From assembly GCA_963667535.2 (NCBI GenBank), contig CAXXDU010000002.1:372001-436000 (forward strand): a stretch of 64,000 bases of DNA, given 5' to 3'. The position numbers and the translations under genes are program-made. Shown here in pieces: positions 36,001 to 44,383 of this stretch. The first letter of the stretch is position 1. The number at the start of each line of letters is the position of its first letter. The notes beneath the pieces were generated by a model that did no database searches, was not told the origin of the DNA, and saw only the letters and a program-made list of their open reading frames with translations. This stretch comes from UBA5614 sp963667535 (GTDB lineage Bacteria > Cloacimonadota > Cloacimonadia > Cloacimonadales > Cloacimonadaceae).

Positions 36001-39000
36001 AGGAAGAATCTGATACAACAGCATAATAATAAAGCTCTCTATTACCCGTATTGCCTATGGTCAGAGTGGCAGATGCATTATTTCCTGATATCAAATCCCA
36101 TCTGTACATTTCCGGAGTACAGGTAATTTGTGGCCCTACTCCTTGTCCCCTCAGCAGTATAGTTTCTGCAGCACCTGCTGCGTTGTGATTGATAACCAGA
36201 TTTCCACTGTAGCTAACCGGACTTGTGGGTTGAAAACGCACTTCAAAAGTCTTGGAGCTTCCGGCATTTATTGAAAAATCAATGTTGTTTCTGCCAAAAG
36301 GTAATACATAAAAGCCTGCCGGAGCTGTTATGTCTCCGGTTAAGGTTGCAGTTCCGGTATTCATAATCATAAAGTATTGGCTGGCATATGCTCCCATAGT
36401 TACATCGCCATATATCAGTGAGTCGGCTGTAACATATATCTGCGGAACATCACCGGACCAGTTTATCCTGGCATAAGCATCATTTTCATAAGGTGTTCCG
36501 GCAAAGGCACCGGTTTCATTGGTAAAGGCAATGCTGCCACTATTTTGGGTCTTGGCTACATTCTTCAATCCTCCCCAGGTATTGGTGGGGAAATTAGCTG
36601 CATTTATCCTGATATTCTGATTGTTATTAACGGTCAGAAGCGTTCCCGCTGAAGTACCGTTTCGGAAGGTGCAGTTATTAAAGCTGTTAATTGCATCGAC
36701 TAAAGCACCTGACTTAACGTTTAACCCTGTACTTGAGATGTATTCGAAGATAGTATATTTGGCTGCGATTGTACCACCGCTGTTGATATTCAGAGTATAG
36801 GTTCCGGTTGAACCTGTATATCTTGAGACAAGAATCTCATTGCCAGAAACTCCCAATACTGATAACAATCCACCTGAATTGACGTTGATAATACTGCCGG
36901 GATAGAACATCAGGTCAGTATTGCCGTTTGCCAGCAGGTCAGCATTATCATTGATAGTCAGATTGCCATCGCATTTGAGAATGTATCCGGCTGTGTCCAG
37001 ATGACCGTTATCAATGGTAAAAGACTGCACATCAAGCTCAAGCTGATTGGTGAGATAGACATACGGTAGAGCCGGATTCTGCTCAACAGCAGTTTTATTT
37101 ATGGTCAGAGTTTTACATGTGAGCAGGCCGGAGACATATAAATTGGAATTGTTGTATCCTTCCAGGATGATATTATCCTGAGCATCGCTCCATAAACCTG
37201 TATTCTGGATATAGAAGTTGCCGGAGAAATGATGTGTAAGCTCACTACCGCTATATGCCAAGGTTCCGCCATTAAGAGTAAAGTCATTGGCAACATACAA
37301 ATTGCAATATGGTTTGAAATTACCGGAAGCCTTATTCACAGTTAATTTGTATAGAGACAGGCTTGTTACGCCTGTGGAAATAGTTTGTTCAAGTGTACCG
37401 TCAAAGGTAACCAGGCAGAGGTTGCCTGCATAAAAGCCGGTTGAAGCTGTGACAGAAGTATTGCTGTCCAGCAGATGACTGCCAATCTTCACTTCAGTCT
37501 GGGCTGCATCACCTGAAGCATGCAAACCTGCTCCCGGAGATATGGAAATATTGGTATCCGCATCAAGCACTGCGCCGTTTCCAAGCTTCAGAACTCCCTG
37601 CTGGATGGTCAGGTTGCCAGTGCATCTGACAGTTTTATTCTCTGCAATAGTCAGGCAATTGGGATAGGTAGTGCTTTTATTGATAAAGACTGAGGCAAAT
37701 TTCTCATCAGTCAGGATAGATGCTGCTGCATTACCTGAGAAAGTTACTGTGCTGCCTGGTCCGTAAAATCCGGCATCACCCACGTTATTGGTCCAGCTTC
37801 CGGCAATATCCATAGCATGGGACGATAAACTGAGAGTACCACTATCAATAATGACATCATGTTTGACTGTCAGGTCACTATTAATTGTTAAAGCCCCCCC
37901 CGGAGCATTAATACGCAGATTATATACCCAGTTGGTACTGAATAAGTTTATGCCATTTATATCTGTGCCGGTGTATTCAATTGTGCCTCCGGTAGGCTGG
38001 AAGGTATTTGCATGAAGTGCTATAAGATACCCCTTAGTTCTGATAATTCCCCCGGATACGGTATTTACAGCAATTTCTAGAAACTGAATACCGATATTGG
38101 TAGATTCTAATAAGCCGGAGCTAAGGGTTAATGAACCCTGGAAATCCAAATATATTTGAGTGGCAGGAGCATCACAGATAAAGCTACCACCACTGATGTA
38201 GAGTGATGAAGTCCGAAATGTAGTTAAAATGCCGTGTAACAGATAGCTGCTGCCTTCCACTCTCAGAGTGCCGTCTAAGGTCAGAGTTCCTGTATTGGTA
38301 AAATAGCTGTTGCTGTTGAGGTCGATTTCACCACCTGTATTAATTACTACATTACCGGTTACTGAGACAGTTCTTGTGTTAGCGCTTTCACTGCAGAGCA
38401 GCTTTGTGGAAGCTGAAACTGTCAGGTTCCCTGTTATATTCAGTGTGCTTTGGGGTGTGAGAATAAAGATTCCTGCTGATAACAATACGTTACCTGTTGC
38501 TGTAATTGTCTTTCCCTCAGAAATCCAGAGGGAATAATCAGTCTTATTGACGGTAAGGTTATTAAAACTTTCATCCGAACTTAGAAATCCTTCGCTATCA
38601 GAATAGAATTGGACACTGCCTGCTCCCTCAGTAAAATAAGCTGTTCCTCTTTGGTTGTTCCAGCTTTTCCCTACTTTCATCAAATCATCTGAATTAGCGC
38701 ATAGCAGCTTCCCTGTTCCTGAGATTGTGACATCATAGCCAACATCAAGTGTATGATGTGATACATCAAGCTGACCGCCGTTAACTATCAGGCTATGATT
38801 AACCTTTGTATCTCCCGCTAAATAACATACAGCGGAGGTTGAGCTTTTGTTGATTTTCAGGTCGTAGAAATAATTACCCGAAGCTATTTCAATGGGCGCT
38901 CCACGAGTACCGATCAGTTCAATGGTTCCATGAGTTTGATGGAATCCTCCCACTGTGTTGGCTCTGATACCCCAGCCTACTTTAACTGTTCCGCCATTAA

Positions 39001-42000
39001 TAACAAAATCAGAAGCTGCTCCGAACTGCATTCCGTTTTCTGTGATTTGGAATACACCGTTATTGATCGTTGTAACGCCGCCCAGACTAACGTAAGTACC
39101 GGTATAGGATTTGCTGAGAAGGAAAATGCCGTTATTTATGTTCAAAGTACCTGTTGAGTTTAAGATAAAGTTGTTCTCAACAATGGTTGTCCCGCCACTT
39201 TGATTAAAAATACCGGTCACTGTTAAGTTATAAAATCTGGCCTCGACAGTTGAGCTTGCGCCTGTACCTATTTTTAGTGTTGCAGAATTATTCACGGTTG
39301 TGATATCATCAAAGTTTAAAATTCCGGATGCTGATTCAAATGAACCGCTCTGGATGGTGAGTGTTCCGATAATATTATATGTTCCGCCATTGAATGAGGT
39401 AACAAGCGAACCACCTGATTTATTAATAACTACGCTGCCCAAGGCTGCATTGCTTTCAGAACAGTATAAATAATCTGACCCGCTGCTTTCGAAGTAAACA
39501 ACATTGCCTGCTCCCAAAGCTGCTTCAGTTCCGCTGTCAAAGGTCCAGTTTCCATTTAAGTGAATTTCTCCATCTGTGACATTCGATGTTGAATTGGCAT
39601 ACCATCTGATAGCTCCATCCACATTGAGGATTTCGTTGGCAGCGTCCATTTGCAGGCTTCCCTTGATATCCATATCTCCAGCCACACCAAGAGTGCAGGA
39701 GGAGATATTGAGCAGACCGTCAGTAATTGTCAGCTTGCCATTGATTTGCGTATCGCTGTTTACGGTAATCTGATTGAGCCTTGTGGGTTCCTGATTGCGG
39801 GTAATAGCATGTTTATCAATTTCCACAATGTAAAGATGACTGTTTGCCACACAATGCAGAGTATTAGAGCCCCAGTTATTCATTAGAATCGATCCGCCGG
39901 AGGGAGTAAAACCTGCTGTATCAACCAGAAAATCCCCGCTGACTTCAATTTTTCCGCTGGTTATATTATCTGTCACACCATGTCCTGTATTCGCGATATG
40001 CACAGATATGCCCTCAAACTTAAAAGTACCACCGCCCATAGTTATATTAATATCATTGTTTGCAGCCCAGTCACTATGACCATCTCCACCTTTGATAGTA
40101 ACGAAACCACCTGTAATCGTGAAGCTGGCATTCAAATCAACCGAAGCAGCAGCATCCTGATTAAAGGTCAAAAAACCACTACTGATAATATAACTGCCCT
40201 GTATACTTGTATCCTGTACCTCTGCAATATCAAGACTGCCTCCGGTTAATTTTATTGTTCCCGAAGCCCAGTCATAAAACTGGCAGGTTACGGTTGTACC
40301 GGTCATCAGTTTCAAATTCCCTGAAGGTTTATTCATTACTATGCGATAAAAGTCCTCTGTTGTACATGTCTGGTCTGTTGTTCCCTCAAAATATACAGCT
40401 CCGGTTCCTTCGAAAAATCCAGTCGGTCCCTTGCTATTTCCCCAGTTACCTTCAATATGAATAGCATAGTTGATACAGGCTAAAGCTCCGGTTGTAATTA
40501 ATAGATTGCCTCTGATTTCAATGTTATTAGCCAGATATACATTACCGGAAGTATTTATCGTCAGGTTCTTCACATAACCATCTACACCGACATTGATACT
40601 TGGAGCAGTGCCTGTCAGTTTCAAAGTACCGGTGTCTATGGCGGTTATTCCGCTTCCGGATAAATTGCCTTTGAGGCTTAACTGGTTGATATAGCTGTTT
40701 ACTCTGAAGGTTGAGGTGCTGTTTACCGTCAGATTGCCGTTTATAGTAAAATCTTTATTGCTTGATGCTGTCAGCATCAGATAGGCATTGGTCTTGGATA
40801 CAACCAGATTATTAACCATAAAATTTGTCGCGTCAAGTGAAAAGTGTGAATTTCCTGTCCCGCTGAAGGTTACAGTCCCGGTTGAATTGCTCATCCCCAT
40901 TCCGTTTGTAGTAATTAAATCACCCTTTACCGTGAGATTTGCTCCGCTACCGATACTTAAAGTGCTGGTCCCGGTAAAGGTAATATCACTATTTACTTCA
41001 ACTATCGTACCTGAATATGTAATATTGAGTGCTCCGGCAATATTGGCATTTTGTGATACTCTCAGACCGTATCCCTGGATGGAAAGCATACTTCCGGACT
41101 GGACTTCCAGATTACGGCAATAGGCATTGGCATGCGAGATAACCGGCAGCCTTGGAGTACTTGCCGGAATTTGTACATCATCATCTGTGGTCGGAACTCT
41201 GCTTATCTGCCAGTTTCCGGGTTCATGCCAGTTGTTGGAGACATTGCCCGTCCAGATAGGTGGTAGTTCATTAAGGATAGTAAACGTAATTGTGTTACCT
41301 GCAGTACCAACAGCTGAAACCGACACCCCGCTGGCAGCTTCGTTACTGAGAAAAGCTGCCGGATTAGTTGCATCATTAAATTGAGTCCTGCCTACATCGC
41401 TGCCAAATGAGGCATTGGATATTGTACCATTTACGGTAGTTGTTCCCCCCGGTCTGTAAACATACATTTCATCAGGAGGACCATTCTCATTGCCATTTAA
41501 TCCACTTATAACACGCTTTATTATTAATCCTTCACCGGGTAATCCGACTTCAAATGTCCCGATCCTCTTTCTGTATTCAAAGATAATAAATTCATTGGCA
41601 GAATTTGGACACGCCATTTTATAGCAGGCATAAGGCGAAGTTGCCACAGGTGATAAAGTGTATGTTCCCGGTCCGGTGATAACAGGAAGTGAGGATACCC
41701 AATTCAGGTATTTGTATTTAATAAAGGGGCTCATTTGAGGTGGCGGATAGGTAGGATTTGCCATCAAATCCCATCCTCCCACGGGTTTCAGGTAATCATA
41801 ATCTTCATCGTAATGATAAAAATCCGGAATGCCCAGAGAATGTCCCATTTCGTGACATAAGACAGAAACGTCTGTCATGGATGAGAGCTGCAGATTGTAT
41901 GAATAAATCCTTGCTCCGTTAATTGAGATAGGGTCACAATAATACAGCAACCACCAATGAGGCCAGAGCGGACTACCCCAGCCTTCCGCATCACCCTGCA

Positions 42001-42775
42001 CGACAAAACAGACATTATCAGCAATATTGTCGTCGTTGTTATCCAGGTCAAGGGTTGGGGGCACCTGGCTGCTGATTGCGCTGATTGCTGCATAAAACAG
42101 CTCATGAAGCCGTGTATCTCCAATTTCTTCTGTTCTATATCCATCTTCATTGGTTTCGACATTATAAGCCATATAATACCCTCGCGGGAATTCTGATTGG
42201 TAAGAAACAACCGTACCACCATTGGGCTGGGGATAAATATATGAATTAATCGTTAATTGATTGGCAGATGTTTCCCTGTAGTATGATTTTACCGATACGG
42301 TGCCATTATTGAACATATCCGACCAGTGTGACGCTCCGGATGCGTATTCATCCTGATCATTAAACCGAATCATAACCACCAGATTATTCAAGGTTCCTGT
42401 TGTTGCAGTCCTCTGAGTTCTGACATCCCTTTGTCTGCTTTCATACAATTCCCGCATTTCGGCGCTGCGTTCAGTTTTACCCATGATTCCGGGTTGTAGT
42501 CCCGTTGTTGCAGGGTCAATTCTGTCAGGAACGTACTCGGTGGGAAAGATATACTTATCTTTGATATCGGCATAAACATACCAACCGGTCTTTTTGTTCT
42601 GATAGATAGTGTAATCATTCTTATCATGATAACGGCTGGCATACTCATGTCCTGTAATAAAACACTTTAGGATTGTCCCGTCCGGTTGAGTCAAAGTCAC
42701 AGGTTGATTAGCCAGATAAGCACAATGTAAAAAGGTAATGGAAAAAGCAAATAAGCATATAACAAGGTAGCGCAT
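33059..42775 (-). CDS. Giant secreted M6-family metalloprotease with beta-helix and repeat domains
   Basis: 3238 residues; SD GGAGG and signal peptide 'YLVICLFAFSITFLHCA'. Residues ~100-460 form an M6 (immune-inhibitor-A-like) protease domain with zinc motif 'HEMGHSLGIPDFY', His308-Glu309-His312 and Asp318. From ~508 to ~2110 comes a long run of beta-helix-type repeats ('LTVNGSLxxxSGTLxxSxxxLxIxGxWxN', 'GTVTFSG...', 'LxINKS'), as in adhesin stalks. ~2110-2435 holds ASPM/HYDIN-like anchor-D domains. From ~2438 four copies of a unit with 'SCGGxxxSxGxxxIxxCGICW' and 'NTTYYVRAYAQNxAGIxYGN' alternate with anchor-D-like spacers. It ends in a fibronectin III domain, with no YPNPF sorting module. Cleaves host or substrate proteins or matures surface proteins: inference. 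Confidence 0.88.
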   Translation of the reverse strand: MRYLVICLFAFSITFLHCAYLANQPVTLTQPDGTILKCFITGHEYASRYHDKNDYTIYQNKKTGWYVYADIKDKYIFPTEYVPDRIDPATTGLQPGIMGKTERSAEMRELYESRQRDVRTQRTATTGTLNNLVVMIRFNDQDEYASGASHWSDMFNNGTVSVKSYYRETSANQLTINSYIYPQPNGGTVVSYQSEFPRGYYMAYNVETNEDGYRTEEIGDTRLHELFYAAISAISSQVPPTLDLDNNDDNIADNVCFVVQGDAEGWGSPLWPHWWLLYYCDPISINGARIYSYNLQLSSMTDVSVLCHEMGHSLGIPDFYHYDEDYDYLKPVGGWDLMANPTYPPPQMSPFIKYKYLNWVSSLPVITGPGTYTLSPVATSPYACYKMACPNSANEFIIFEYRKRIGTFEVGLPGEGLIIKRVISGLNGNENGPPDEMYVYRPGGTTTVNGTISNASFGSDVGRTQFNDATNPAAFLSNEAASGVSVSAVGTAGNTITFTILNELPPIWTGNVSNNWHEPGNWQISRVPTTDDDVQIPASTPRLPVISHANAYCRNLEVQSGSMLSIQGYGLRVSQNANIAGALNITYSGTIVEVNSDITFTGTSTLSIGSGANLTVKGDLITTNGMGMSNSTGTVTFSGTGNSHFSLDATNFMVNNLVVSKTNAYLMLTASSNKDFTINGNLTVNSTSTFRVNSYINQLSLKGNLSGSGITAIDTGTLKLTGTAPSINVGVDGYVKNLTINTSGNVYLANNIEIRGNLLITTGALACINYAIHIEGNWGNSKGPTGFFEGTGAVYFEGTTDQTCTTEDFYRIVMNKPSGNLKLMTGTTVTCQFYDWASGTIKLTGGSLDIAEVQDTSIQGSYIISSGFLTFNQDAAASVDLNASFTITGGFVTIKGGDGHSDWAANNDINITMGGGTFKFEGISVHIANTGHGVTDNITSGKIEVSGDFLVDTAGFTPSGGSILMNNWGSNTLHCVANSHLYIVEIDKHAITRNQEPTRLNQITVNSDTQINGKLTITDGLLNISSCTLGVAGDMDIKGSLQMDAANEILNVDGAIRWYANSTSNVTDGEIHLNGNWTFDSGTEAALGAGNVVYFESSGSDYLYCSESNAALGSVVINKSGGSLVTSFNGGTYNIIGTLTIQSGSFESASGILNFDDITTVNNSATLKIGTGASSTVEARFYNLTVTGIFNQSGGTTIVENNFILNSTGTLNINNGIFLLSKSYTGTYVSLGGVTTINNGVFQITENGMQFGAASDFVINGGTVKVGWGIRANTVGGFHQTHGTIELIGTRGAPIEIASGNYFYDLKINKSSTSAVCYLAGDTKVNHSLIVNGGQLDVSHHTLDVGYDVTISGTGKLLCANSDDLMKVGKSWNNQRGTAYFTEGAGSVQFYSDSEGFLSSDESFNNLTVNKTDYSLWISEGKTITATGNVLLSAGIFILTPQSTLNITGNLTVSASTKLLCSESANTRTVSVTGNVVINTGGEIDLNSNSYFTNTGTLTLDGTLRVEGSSYLLHGILTTFRTSSLYISGGSFICDAPATQIYLDFQGSLTLSSGLLESTNIGIQFLEIAVNTVSGGIIRTKGYLIALHANTFQPTGGTIEYTGTDINGINLFSTNWVYNLRINAPGGALTINSDLTVKHDVIIDSGTLSLSSHAMDIAGSWTNNVGDAGFYGPGSTVTFSGNAAASILTDEKFASVFINKSTTYPNCLTIAENKTVRCTGNLTIQQGVLKLGNGAVLDADTNISISPGAGLHASGDAAQTEVKIGSHLLDSNTSVTASTGFYAGNLCLVTFDGTLEQTISTGVTSLSLYKLTVNKASGNFKPYCNLYVANDFTLNGGTLAYSGSELTHHFSGNFYIQNTGLWSDAQDNIILEGYNNSNLYVSGLLTCKTLTINKTAVEQNPALPYVYLTNQLELDVQSFTIDNGHLDTAGYILKCDGNLTINDNADLLANGNTDLMFYPGSIINVNSGGLLSVLGVSGNEILVSRYTGSTGTYTLNINSGGTIAAKYTIFEYISSTGLNVKSGALVDAINSFNNCTFRNGTSAGTLLTVNNNQNIRINAANFPTNTWGGLKNVAKTQNSGSIAFTNETGAFAGTPYENDAYARINWSGDVPQIYVTADSLIYGDVTMGAYASQYFMIMNTGTATLTGDITAPAGFYVLPFGRNNIDFSINAGSSKTFEVRFQPTSPVSYSGNLVINHNAAGAAETILLRGQGVGPQITCTPEMYRWDLISGNNASATLTIGNTGNRELYYYAVVSDSSWFKIDNKAALSDTIQVSEPNQEHSITVNTSGLSSGWHMGNITIYSNDQMNSMKYISVNVVIGIPAMTMYDSLLAFGQLFLGTQTTRSFSIQNTGTIRLTGTITTPPGFSVATDSLPPMPAPGDRNSLNFMIETMMSKTFDVTFAPTEAKYYNDKLIISSNTEVPDTLALTGYGIYSPVVTTSAVTDIGPQSATCGGNVTSDGGMTITYRGICWDEEPEPDIDNDSFVYVSGTTGVFSDEITLLPGTHYYLRAFAQNTVGRTYGNEVEFTTLSPQLIVSTDTIPSFGGIPTGSNSFPRSFTISGTNLVDFVMISIGSECFQLSEAPSGGDETWTPSITLYPEDGTLSCSTVYVRFSPVIEGVFSGLITPLSVAANGCDIYVSGSGVILPSVITGNIIDTTQISATGSGMFTSDGYDVSAICGLCWSTSPDPTVSDAHTNEGYHSGYFSSLLSGLETNTTYYVRAYAQNAAGICYGDNVSFQTQGNPTINVSETSLPLFDNVVIGQISVLDSLVFSASQLYGTLNIKSDAHFEMEIIYQGRNIRSFADSIAVDPIDGNIAESQLAIRFIPASEGTDTGYLTFSSTGADTVRVAISGNGIDYPEITTAAVTDTTINSASCGGSLISAGFDQISACGICWSTAAEPTINDAHADANPVEEEFTLPINQLFSHTTYFVRAYAQNDAGIAYGNEVSFTTLGNPIIGVSKGSIAYFGNIVAGYYSEVDSFAVYATELTDSLILTAPEWYQLSLSGENGSFSEMLTITADDGLVVSTPVYVRFAPGVGGIFEDSVEVSSPGADISKIGVRGNGVVFPVLSTLSATNINTNSALSGGNITSVGYDNIISCGICWNTTGSPTVADSLTNEGSTFGIYTSSLNNLSPGTQYYLRAYAENMAGIAYGNEIELQTQVSALDTPLNVRINLINGEIVLSWFEVKGANHYKIYKSQEPYPAEWGSPTASVTETTWTETQNPLTPWSFYRIIASSE

Positions 42776-43048
42776 GTTACCTCCATCTTCGTTATAAATT
42801 TATATAAGGATTTATCATATAAATCAGTTAAACAAAGGAACAAGTCTCCAAAACTACGTGCACACACATTTTTTACAACTATATAAAGAATAATCACTTG
42901 AGGTTTGATGTCAATTCTTTTCTTTTTAGATAGGAGCGTAATTCGACTATTGTTGATGAAAGGACATGATGAGATTGTTTAGGCTTGACACCCTTTTAGC
43001 TCCTGGTTGATTGGGATGTGACGAAATCTAAACATATAGGAGTAATAT
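42776..43048. other. Divergent intergenic region
   Basis: About 270 nt between the giant protease gene (minus) and the first DUF3795 gene (plus). It holds the GGAGG SD of the former (42780-42784, as CCTCC) and ATAGGAG before the latter. TTGACA at 42984 has no clear -10 partner. I see no gene or repeat here. Confidence 0.5.
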
Positions 43049-43387
43049 ATGGCACTCCCTCTTTCACCTTGCGGCATTGATTGTAGCATTTGTGATGCTT
43101 ACAAAGCCACCCAAAACAATGACATGGAACTCAAACAAAAACTGGCTGATGATTACAAGCGCAGATTCAACGCAGAAAAGCCGCTCACTGAATTTGAATG
43201 CGACGGATGCACCGAAGCTGGCAGGAAGATAAGCTTCTGTGCCCAGTGCGATATCCGCAATTGCGCTTTTGGCAAAGGTTTTGCTACTTGCGCTGAATGT
43301 GCCGACTTCCCCTGTGAGACAGGCGGCTTTATCTGGACAACTAATTCTGTCAGCAAAGCCAATCTGGAAGGTCTAAAGCACTCGTAG
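43049..43387 (+). CDS. DUF3795 cysteine-rich protein (copy 1)
   Basis: 112 residues. The family pattern of paired cysteines is clear: 'PCGIDCSICDAY' at the N-terminus, then 'CDGCTEAGRKISFCAQCDIRNCAFGKGFATCAECADFPCE'. Ten or more cysteines in CxxC spacing point to a zinc or Fe-S binding fold. DUF3795 has no settled function. SD TAGGAG precedes the ATG. A second member lies 585 nt downstream, with repeats between them. Confidence 0.88.
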   Translation: MALPLSPCGIDCSICDAYKATQNNDMELKQKLADDYKRRFNAEKPLTEFECDGCTEAGRKISFCAQCDIRNCAFGKGFATCAECADFPCETGGFIWTTNSVSKANLEGLKHS

Positions 43388-43531
43388 CCTTGATGCGTGC
43401 CTTAAAGGAGCTGCGCACCAATCCGATGTTATGATCTATAATATCCCGTTGCATAACTGACGAAGCCGGCACTGAGCAGTCTGGCATCCGGTTCCTTTTT
43501 CCTACTTCATTCACCATGAGTGCCTCCTCGA

Positions 43532-43645
43532 TCCAAATATGGGATAAACAACAATTCCTGAAAAGAACCTCTTGGGTTCCTCCTGGGCTTAGCCCAGGAA
43601 GTTCCCAACAGGTTCTCAACAGGTTCCATCTTTGAACTCATATTT
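43532..43645. repeat. 114-bp dispersed direct repeat, copy 1
   Basis: Matches 56903-57016 without gaps, with three substitutions in 114 bases. Internal structure: GAACC..GGTTC hairpin, perfect CCTGGGC-TTA-GCCCAGG hairpin, then a tandem CAACAGGTTC / TCAACAGGTTC. No ORF is conserved, so it may be a small non-autonomous element or a structured RNA. Confidence 0.85.
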
Positions 43646-43669
43646 TGAACATGGAGGGAAGAATAAGTA

Positions 43670-43691
43670 GAGCAGGTTTCCAAACCTGCTC
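43670..43691. repeat. Perfect 22-nt palindrome
   Basis: GAGCAGGTTTC immediately followed by its exact reverse complement, with no central spacer. It lies 25 nt after the 114-bp repeat. Confidence 0.7.
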
Positions 43692-43750
43692 AAACGCAAT
43701 CCCCGAACGTAGGTTATGCGCCTTCGCTTGACCAAACGGATTAAAAAAGG

Positions 43751-43775
43751 ATGTAGTACCGCCTTCAGGCGGTTC
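43751..43775. repeat. REP-like palindrome, best-formed copy
   Basis: ATGTAGTACCGCCTTCAGGC followed by GGTTC; core ACCGCC-TTCA-GGCGGT. Degenerate copies are at 7229-7250, 8910-8938 and 8962-8984. Confidence 0.65.
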
Positions 43776-43910
43776 GGAAAATATTGATAACGATGTCTAT
43801 GGTTCTGAAAACCGCTTTAATGACGGATAAATACAAAAAAGCCAGATTAAGATACAAGACCCGGCTATTACCTGGATTGATTAATGTATAAAGCTTGAAG
43901 CAATTAACTA

Positions 43911-43939
43911 TTGACATCAAATCTGAAAGTGTTTTTAAT
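43911..43939 (+). promoter_or_regulatory. Sigma-70-type promoter for the second DUF3795 gene
   Basis: TTGACA at 43911-43916, 17-nt spacer, TTTAAT at 43934-43939 (5 of 6 to TATAAT). The start ATG is at 43972 with GAGGAG upstream, giving a short leader. Sequence match only. Confidence 0.5.
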
Positions 43940-43971
43940 GCTATACCTTAGTTTAACGAGGAGGAATTGTA

Positions 43972-44313
43972 ATGGAAAAACTTATAGGAGCTTGCGGGAT
44001 AAACTGTTCCGAGTGTCAGACCTATATTGCTACAATCAAGGATGATAACGAATACAGAGAGAAAAATGCTCAAAGGATGCGGGAACAATTCAATATAAAA
44101 GTAGAAGCAGCAGATATCAATTGTGTTGGCTGTTTTGGAGATGGACCCCATATAGGCTATTGTTCAGTCTGTAAAATCCGCACTTGTGTTGCGCACCGCC
44201 AGATAGAGAATTGCGCATATTGTCAGGATTATCCCTGTAATGACATTGAGCAATTTCATCAGAAAGCAACTCATGCCAAAACATATATAGAAACTCTCAG
44301 AGACGAATTATAA
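43972..44313 (+). CDS. DUF3795 cysteine-rich protein (copy 2)
   Basis: 113 residues with 'GACGINCSECQTYIAT' and then 'CVGCFGDGPHIGYCSVCKIRTCVAHRQIENCAYCQDYPCNDIEQF', the same cysteine spacing as the copy at 43049. Overall identity to that copy is modest, so the two are old paralogs or separate acquisitions. GAGGAG precedes the ATG and a promoter-like element lies upstream. Likely metal binding; function unknown. Confidence 0.88.
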   Translation: MEKLIGACGINCSECQTYIATIKDDNEYREKNAQRMREQFNIKVEAADINCVGCFGDGPHIGYCSVCKIRTCVAHRQIENCAYCQDYPCNDIEQFHQKATHAKTYIETLRDEL

Positions 44314-44315
44314 AT

Positions 44316-44343
44316 GTAGTGTAGCATTCCGATGCTGCGTAAA
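44316..44343. repeat. 28-nt dispersed palindromic repeat, copy B (inverted)
   Basis: Reverse complement of 22304-22331 with two mismatches; can fold as GTAGCAT-TCCG-ATGCTGC. It sits between the DUF3795 gene and glnS. Confidence 0.6.
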
Positions 44344-44383
44344 TAATAAATGAAATTACAACCGATTAAATAGGACTTAAAGA

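Larger units (their letters stand above)
43388..43971. other. Repeat-rich intergenic region
   Basis: About 585 nt without a credible gene. It contains copy 1 of a 114-bp direct repeat (43532-43645), a perfect 22-nt palindrome (43670-43691), a REP-like palindrome (43751-43775) and a promoter-like pair (43911-43939). An 89-codon minus-strand ORF over 43350-43619 crosses the repeat and is not called. Confidence 0.7.

Noticed and set aside
43350..43619. 89-codon minus-strand ORF
   Set aside because: It crosses the 114-bp repeat and the end of the DUF3795 gene, and the second repeat copy does not keep an equivalent frame.
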